A DNA stretch of 49,253 bases from Lachnospiraceae bacterium. Lineage in GTDB: Bacteria > Bacillota > Clostridia > Lachnospirales > Lachnospiraceae. Shown here piece by piece: positions 46,227-49,253 of the stretch; the stretch's first letter is position 1; each line of letters starts with the position of its first letter. The notes below the pieces were generated by a model. The model did no database searches. It was not told the DNA's origin and worked only from the letters and a program-made list of their open reading frames with translations. A program made the translations under genes and the position numbers. The stretch covers positions 1 to 49,253 of the forward strand of contig JAFWOE010000052.1 in assembly GCA_017509985.1 (NCBI GenBank), given 5' to 3'.

Positions 46227-47295
46227 TTTCGCTCTCCTTTCCTGCCAATCGATCAAGCAGATCGGCTACTTTTCTTTGTTCGCTGGGATAAAGGTGACCG
46301 TAGGTGTTCAAAGTGATCTTGATATCTTTATGTCCCAGCCTCTCTTTAATGATCAGCGGCTGAACGCCCTGATGAATCAGATACGCAACATGAGAATGCC
46401 GCAGATCATGAACACGGATTTTTTTCACACCGGCTTTTTCTATATGCGCTTTCATAATGTGCTGTACCGCCTCCGCTACAACCGGAAACAATCTGAGATT
46501 GTCCGGATACTCAAATAAGCTTCCGTAGTATGCGCTGATCTCGTCTGCAAGAAAATCCGGAATTTCTATCAATCTTACGGAGTTTTCGGTCTTCGGCTCA
46601 GTCACAATATCCTCCTTCCCGTGCCGATAATAGGTCTTTGTGATGCTGATCTGCCCTTTCTCAAGATCGATATCATTCTTTGTAAGCGCAAGCATCTCTC
46701 CTTCCCTGCAGCCGGTCCAGAACAGGATCTCAAACATGATATAAGCCCTGCTATTTTTCGTAAACGTACCAATAAACTGCTTGTACTCCTTAAGGGTCCA
46801 GAACTCTAAGCTTCTTCCATCAGATCGCCCCATCTTCTTTACTCTCCTGCATGGATTGCTCTTCAGATTGTAGATACGCTGAGCATGCGTAAAAAGCGCT
46901 GTCAACTGATTCTGCAGCATTCGCAGATACGCATCTGAAAAACTATACTTATCTTTGATATGATTCTGCCATGCAATCAGGTCTGAAGGAGTAATCTGAT
47001 TCATCGGTTTTTCTCCCAAATAAGGCAGCACATGCTTTTTAATCATGTGTTTTTTATTGCTAAGCGTTCGCTCTTTCAGCTCACCTTTCTTATCTCTGTA
47101 GTACACCTCCACAAACATTGATAATGTCATATCCATATCGCCACAAACACTCGCACGAAACTCCAGCTCATAGGTCTGTGCCTCTTTTTTTGTGGCAAAA
47201 CCTCTTTTTGTTGTCTGTCTACTATTCCCGCTCCAATCTTTATATCGTATTGAAGCAAACCATGTATTTGTGTGTTTATCTTTGTAAACTGGCAT
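46216..47295 (-). CDS. int: Tyrosine recombinase (element integrase)
   Basis: This is the site-specific recombinase expected to insert and excise the element at tuf. The N terminus has an arm-binding domain (residues 1-55, TNTWFASIRYKDWSG), then a SAM-like core-binding domain (55-160) and a catalytic domain. Catalytic residues: R197 (TGCREGE), Lys near 235, H296 and R299 (HDLRH), H322 (LGHKD) and Y332 (NTYGHL). The ATG after AAGGAGGAAAA was chosen, giving 359 residues. It follows the xis-like gene, whose end overlaps the leader. Confidence 0.94.
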   Translation of the reverse strand: MPVYKDKHTNTWFASIRYKDWSGNSRQTTKRGFATKKEAQTYELEFRASVCGDMDMTLSMFVEVYYRDKKGELKERTLSNKKHMIKKHVLPYLGEKPMNQITPSDLIAWQNHIKDKYSFSDAYLRMLQNQLTALFTHAQRIYNLKSNPCRRVKKMGRSDGRSLEFWTLKEYKQFIGTFTKNSRAYIMFEILFWTGCREGEMLALTKNDIDLEKGQISITKTYYRHGKEDIVTEPKTENSVRLIEIPDFLADEISAYYGSLFEYPDNLRLFPVVAEAVQHIMKAHIEKAGVKKIRVHDLRHSHVAYLIHQGVQPLIIKERLGHKDIKITLNTYGHLYPSEQRKVADLLDRLAGKESENDE

Positions 47296-47308
47296 TTTTC
47301 CTCCTTTC

Positions 47309-47509
47309 TTATGCATATTCCTTTTCGCTGGAAAATCCGAAGAACTTCTTTTCCCAAAACGGCCTCGGCACTTTACCTGCGATGACTGTATAACCTTGTG
47401 AACACAGCTCCGCATTCATTTCCCTAACGATTCCATATGCTTTAGCCCTGGATACTCCTAACTCTTCCATTACGTCCTGTGCTGTCATCATGTAATTTGT
47501 TTTTTTCAT
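47309..47509 (-). CDS. Excisionase-like helix-turn-helix protein
   Basis: This 66-residue protein has a MerR-like/Xis helix-turn-helix (residues 6-32, MTAQDVMEELGVSRAKAYGIVREMN) and a basic C-terminal wing (GKVPRPFWEKKFFGF). Position directly before the recombinase, behind the repressed leftward promoter, supports a recombination directionality factor. It could also act as a transcription factor. GGAGGGCTTAAAA precedes the ATG. Confidence 0.8.
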   Translation of the reverse strand: MKKTNYMMTAQDVMEELGVSRAKAYGIVREMNAELCSQGYTVIAGKVPRPFWEKKFFGFSSEKEYA

Positions 47510-47537
47510 TTTTAAGCCCTCCTATTTGTATTTATTA

Positions 47538-47658
47538 TTCACATTTGTGAATGTATGTATATACTATAATTCACATTTGTGCATTTGTCAACATCAAATA
47601 TACACATTTGTGTTCTTTCTCGTTCTCATTTGTGTTTACACTCGTTCACAAAAGTGTT
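47538..47658. promoter_or_regulatory. Array of five CACATTTGTG-type operators
   Basis: Five 14-bp sites: TTCACATTTGTGAA (47538, perfect palindrome), TTCACATTTGTGCA (47570), TACACATTTGTGTT (47601), TTCTCATTTGTGTT (47623) and TTCACAAAAGTGTT (47645). Centres are 32, 31, 22 and 22 bp apart, close to whole helical turns. Site 2 fills the spacer of the leftward promoter and site 5 that of the rightward promoter. The XRE protein encoded next door is the likely binder. Confidence 0.85.
47563..47591 (-). promoter_or_regulatory. Leftward promoter of xis-int-rep genes
   Basis: On the minus strand TTGACA, a 17-base spacer and TATAGT are near consensus. Operator 2 sits within the spacer, so a bound repressor would block RNA polymerase. 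Confidence 0.85.
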
Positions 47659-47663
47659 ATTCT
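47635..47663 (+). promoter_or_regulatory. Rightward promoter of the repressor gene
   Basis: TTTACA, a 17-base spacer and TATTCT lie 26 bases before the repressor ATG. Operator 5 lies in the spacer and operator 4 touches the -35, so the repressor probably limits its own synthesis. Confidence 0.75.
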
Positions 47664-47688
47664 AATGAAAACATTTTAGGAGGGGAAG

Positions 47689-48234
47689 ATGGAAACAGGA
47701 AAGATGATCCGTACGATCAGAGGATTAAAGCACTGGAGTCAGGTACAACTTGCTGAAGCTTCACAAATAAATGTCAATACTATCAGAAAATATGAACTCG
47801 GAATCAGAAATCCCAAACCTGCGCAGCTTGAGAAAATCGCCTCTGCTCTTCAGGTAAACCTCAGCCTCTTTTATGATTTAAACATTCGAACTGTTGGCGA
47901 TGTAATGTCAATTCTATTTCAGTTGGATGACGCGATATTTTTTGATTTATCCGAAATTTCTATAGATGGGCACTCTGCTTTTATAGTAGATTTCAAAAGT
48001 TCATATATGAGAGAATCTCTTCATAGATGGGTAGAATTTCAGAAAGCTTTTGATCGGGATCTGCAGAAGATCAACGAAATTGAAGACCAAAACCAGAAAG
48101 AAGAAGAACTAAACAATCTCGAAGAAGTGCGAAATGAATTCAAACAAAGGCTCATTCTAACCGGTCCGGAAAGCAATATGGTAATTGCAAAAGATGCAGA
48201 AGGTATAACCGTAAAAATCACTGATTTTATATGA
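47689..48234 (+). CDS. XRE-family repressor of the element
   Basis: This 181-residue protein has an N-terminal Cro/CI helix-turn-helix (residues 5-62, IRGLKHWSQVQLAEASQINVNTIRKYE). The C-terminal domain of about 115 residues contains a charged helical segment (KINEIEDQNQKEEELNNLEEVRNEF), possibly for dimerization. No LexA-like protease motif is seen, so release from repression is not by self-cleavage of the standard kind. It is divergent from xis across the operator array. AGGAGGGGAAG precedes the ATG. Confidence 0.88.
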   Translation: METGKMIRTIRGLKHWSQVQLAEASQINVNTIRKYELGIRNPKPAQLEKIASALQVNLSLFYDLNIRTVGDVMSILFQLDDAIFFDLSEISIDGHSAFIVDFKSSYMRESLHRWVEFQKAFDRDLQKINEIEDQNQKEEELNNLEEVRNEFKQRLILTGPESNMVIAKDAEGITVKITDFI

Positions 48235-48246
48235 TTATCAGAAAAA

Positions 48247-48265
48247 TGTTGTCATATTGTTGTCA
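48247..48265. repeat. Direct repeat TGTTGTCA x2, possible integrase arm site
   Basis: TGTTGTCA occurs at 48247 and 48258, 11 bp apart, about 85 bp inside the right end. Short direct repeats near element ends are typical arm-binding sites for the N-terminal domain of tyrosine recombinases. At the left end a different pair, CAGTTATT at 41312 and 41322, is spaced 10 bp. Confidence 0.45.
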
Positions 48266-48294
48266 CGATGGTAGCACACCTGTTTTACGAGTTT

Positions 48295-48329
48295 AAAAAA
48301 GGGTTCCTGGAAATCTCCAGAAACCCTTT
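48295..48329 (-). terminator. Element-borne terminator for tuf
   Basis: On the minus strand AAAGGGTT-T-CTGGA-GATT-TCCAG-G-AACCCTTT is followed by TTT. It lies 22 bases past the tuf stop, inside the element, and replaces the terminator left behind at 41159-41198. On the plus strand it may also end the repressor transcript. Confidence 0.85.
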
Positions 48330-48350
48330 ATTATAGCTAAGTTTGAGTAA

Positions 48351-48404
48351 TTACTCGATGATGGTGGCAACACGGCCTGATCCAACAGTACGTCCGCCTT
48401 CACG
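48351..48404 (-). repeat. Right copy of the tuf 3' end (attachment site)
   Basis: This segment is in frame with the tuf body. Bases 48382-48404 are identical to 41269-41291. To the left of that identity, the tail codons for SGRVATIIE differ from the displaced host copy at three synonymous positions (for example GGA TCA in place of GGT TCC), so they came in with the element. Confidence 0.92.
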
Positions 48405-49253
48405 GATAGCGAAGGTAAGACCCTGTTCCATAGCGATCGGATGGATCAGCTCGATGCTCATCTCGATGTTATCGCCGGGCATGCACATCTCGGTGCCTTC
48501 CGGAAGATTGATAACGCCGGTAACGTCAGTTGTTCTGAAATAGAACTGCGGACGATAGTTGTTGAAGAACGGAGTATGACGGCCGCCTTCATCTTTCGTC
48601 AGAACGTACACCTGAGCGGTGAACTTGTTGTGGCAGGTAACAGAACCCGGCTTAGCAACAACCTGTCCACGGACGATACCGGTACGGTCGATACCACGAA
48701 GAAGGACGCCGATGTTGTCGCCGGCTTCCGCCTGATCCAGAAGCTTGTGGAACATCTCGATACCTGTAGCGACGGAGGTGTCAACCTTCTCCTTGACGCC
48801 GAGGATTTCGACCGGATCCATAACCTTCAGAGTTCCTCTCTCAACACGGCCGGTAGCAACCGTACCACGGCCGGAGATCGTGAAGACGTCCTCAACCGGC
48901 ATCAGGAACGGCTTATCCGTATCACGGACCGGCTCAGGAATCCACTCGTCAACAGCATTGAGGAGTTCCATAACGGCATCGCCCCACTTGCTGTCCGGAT
49001 CGTTGAGGGCCTGCAGAGCAGAACCGCGGACGATCGGTGTATCCTCGGAGAAACCATACTCTGTAAGAAGTTCTGTGACTTCCATCTCGACCAGCTCAAG
49101 GAGCTCGTCGTCATCAACCATATCGCACTTATTGAGATAAACGACCATAGCCGGAACACCGACCTGGCGGGCAAGAAGCACGTGCTCCTTGGTCTGAGCC
49201 ATAACGCCGTCTGTAGCCGCAACAACGAGGATCGCACCGTCCATCTGAGCAGC
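48351..49253 (-). CDS. tuf: Elongation factor Tu, 3' part (continues past window)
   Basis: EF-Tu delivers aminoacyl-tRNA to the ribosome. The window holds the C-terminal 300 residues, from [16 protein letters not shown] through the G4 motif NKCDMV and domains 2 and 3 to [10 protein letters not shown]. The N-terminal part, with the P-loop, lies beyond the right edge. Codon use is strongly biased, as expected. The last nine or so codons and the terminator are supplied by the mobile element, yet the protein sequence is unchanged compared with the displaced host tail. Confidence 0.97.
   Translation of the reverse strand, partial: AAQMDGAILVVAATDGVMAQTKEHVLLARQVGVPAMVVYLNKCDMVDDDELLELVEMEVTELLTEYGFSEDTPIVRGSALQALNDPDSKWGDAVMELLNAVDEWIPEPVRDTDKPFLMPVEDVFTISGRGTVATGRVERGTLKVMDPVEILGVKEKVDTSVATGIEMFHKLLDQAEAGDNIGVLLRGIDRTGIVRGQVVAKPGSVTCHNKFTAQVYVLTKDEGGRHTPFFNNYRPQFYFRTTDVTGVINLPEGTEMCMPGDNIEMSIELIHPIAMEQGLTFAIREGGRTVGSGRVATIIE

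Larger units (their letters stand above)
41269..48404. mobile_element. Integrative and mobilizable element in tuf (about 7.1 kb)
   Basis: The element lies between two copies of the tuf 3' end. It carries a tyrosine recombinase, an excisionase-like gene, an XRE repressor, a RepA-like ATPase, a small conserved gene, a MobA/MobL relaxase and two cargo genes. It lacks a coupling protein and type IV secretion genes, so it should depend on a helper conjugative element. The right end supplies a substitute tuf tail and terminator, so EF-Tu stays whole. Boundaries can be placed only to within the 23-base identity. Confidence 0.92.

Noticed and set aside
48266-48276. Ten-base match (GATGGTAGCA) to the tuf tail, inside the right end of the element
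   Set aside because: Too short to claim as an old attachment site. It may be chance or part of a recombinase binding site.
41269-48404. Possible full conjugative element or prophage
   Set aside because: There is no coupling protein, VirB4-like ATPase, capsid, tail or terminase gene. The content fits a mobilizable element only.

Overview
The window reads as a chromosomal segment from a Gram-positive anaerobe of the class Clostridia, most likely a Lachnospiraceae-type gut bacterium. This is an inference from gene content and order: Asp23 (YloU)-FakA-RecG opposite rpmB, PhoH-YbeY beside proline genes, CdaA-CdaR, a thiolase, an iron-dependent alcohol dehydrogenase, and Lachnospiraceae-style mobilization genes. 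I saw no rRNA, tRNA or CRISPR array. Genes are dense, many overlap by 1-25 bases, and most lie on the minus strand up to about 32 kb.

Region 1 (0.1-8.8 kb, minus): a 23S rRNA uracil methyltransferase, a small acidic membrane protein, then a run read from 8.8 kb leftwards: two membrane proteins of unknown role, the c-di-AMP cyclase CdaA, its regulator CdaR, a D-Ala-D-Ala carboxypeptidase, an RmlD-type reductase and an XdhC-family protein. Region 2 (8.9-31.8 kb): a nitroreductase on the plus strand, then on minus comF, recD2, an MreB homologue, uvrA, hemW, lepA, an EF-G-like paralogue, thiolase, proA, a DUF896 protein, a fused YbeY-ProB protein, phoH, a DUF2284 protein, recG, fakA and an Asp23 protein. 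Region 3 (32-41 kb, mixed strands): rpmB, a C_GCAxxG_C_C protein, a SpoVK/CbbX-like AAA ATPase, an iron alcohol dehydrogenase, a TIM-barrel isomerase, a LOG-family protein, a corrinoid adenosyltransferase-like protein, a GntR-ABC transporter operon, an HTH regulator joined to a desulfoferrodoxin-like domain, and a DUF3795 protein.

Region 4 (41.27-48.40 kb) is the notable part: a 7.1-kb integrative and mobilizable element inserted in the 3' end of tuf (EF-Tu). The last 18 codons of tuf, including the stop, occur at both ends. The two 54-bp copies differ at three positions, all synonymous. The copy joined to the tuf body at the right is followed by its own terminator, and the displaced tail and its terminator remain at the left. 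Inside are a tyrosine recombinase, an excisionase-like protein, a divergent XRE repressor, a RepA-like ATPase, a small conserved mobile-element protein, a MobA/MobL relaxase, and two cargo genes (a lipoprotein and a membrane protein). No coupling protein or type IV secretion gene is present, so transfer would need a helper element.

The element's control DNA is legible. Between xis and the repressor gene are five CACATTTGTG-type operators spaced 32, 31, 22 and 22 bp apart (whole helical turns). One lies within each of the two divergent promoter spacers, which looks like a phage-type switch. Between the RepA-like gene and the small gene is a 74-bp dyad with three TGACGR sites on each side of a central AGACCGCGGTCT palindrome, a candidate origin or operator. 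Upstream of the relaxase is a 400-bp hairpin-rich stretch, a candidate oriT.
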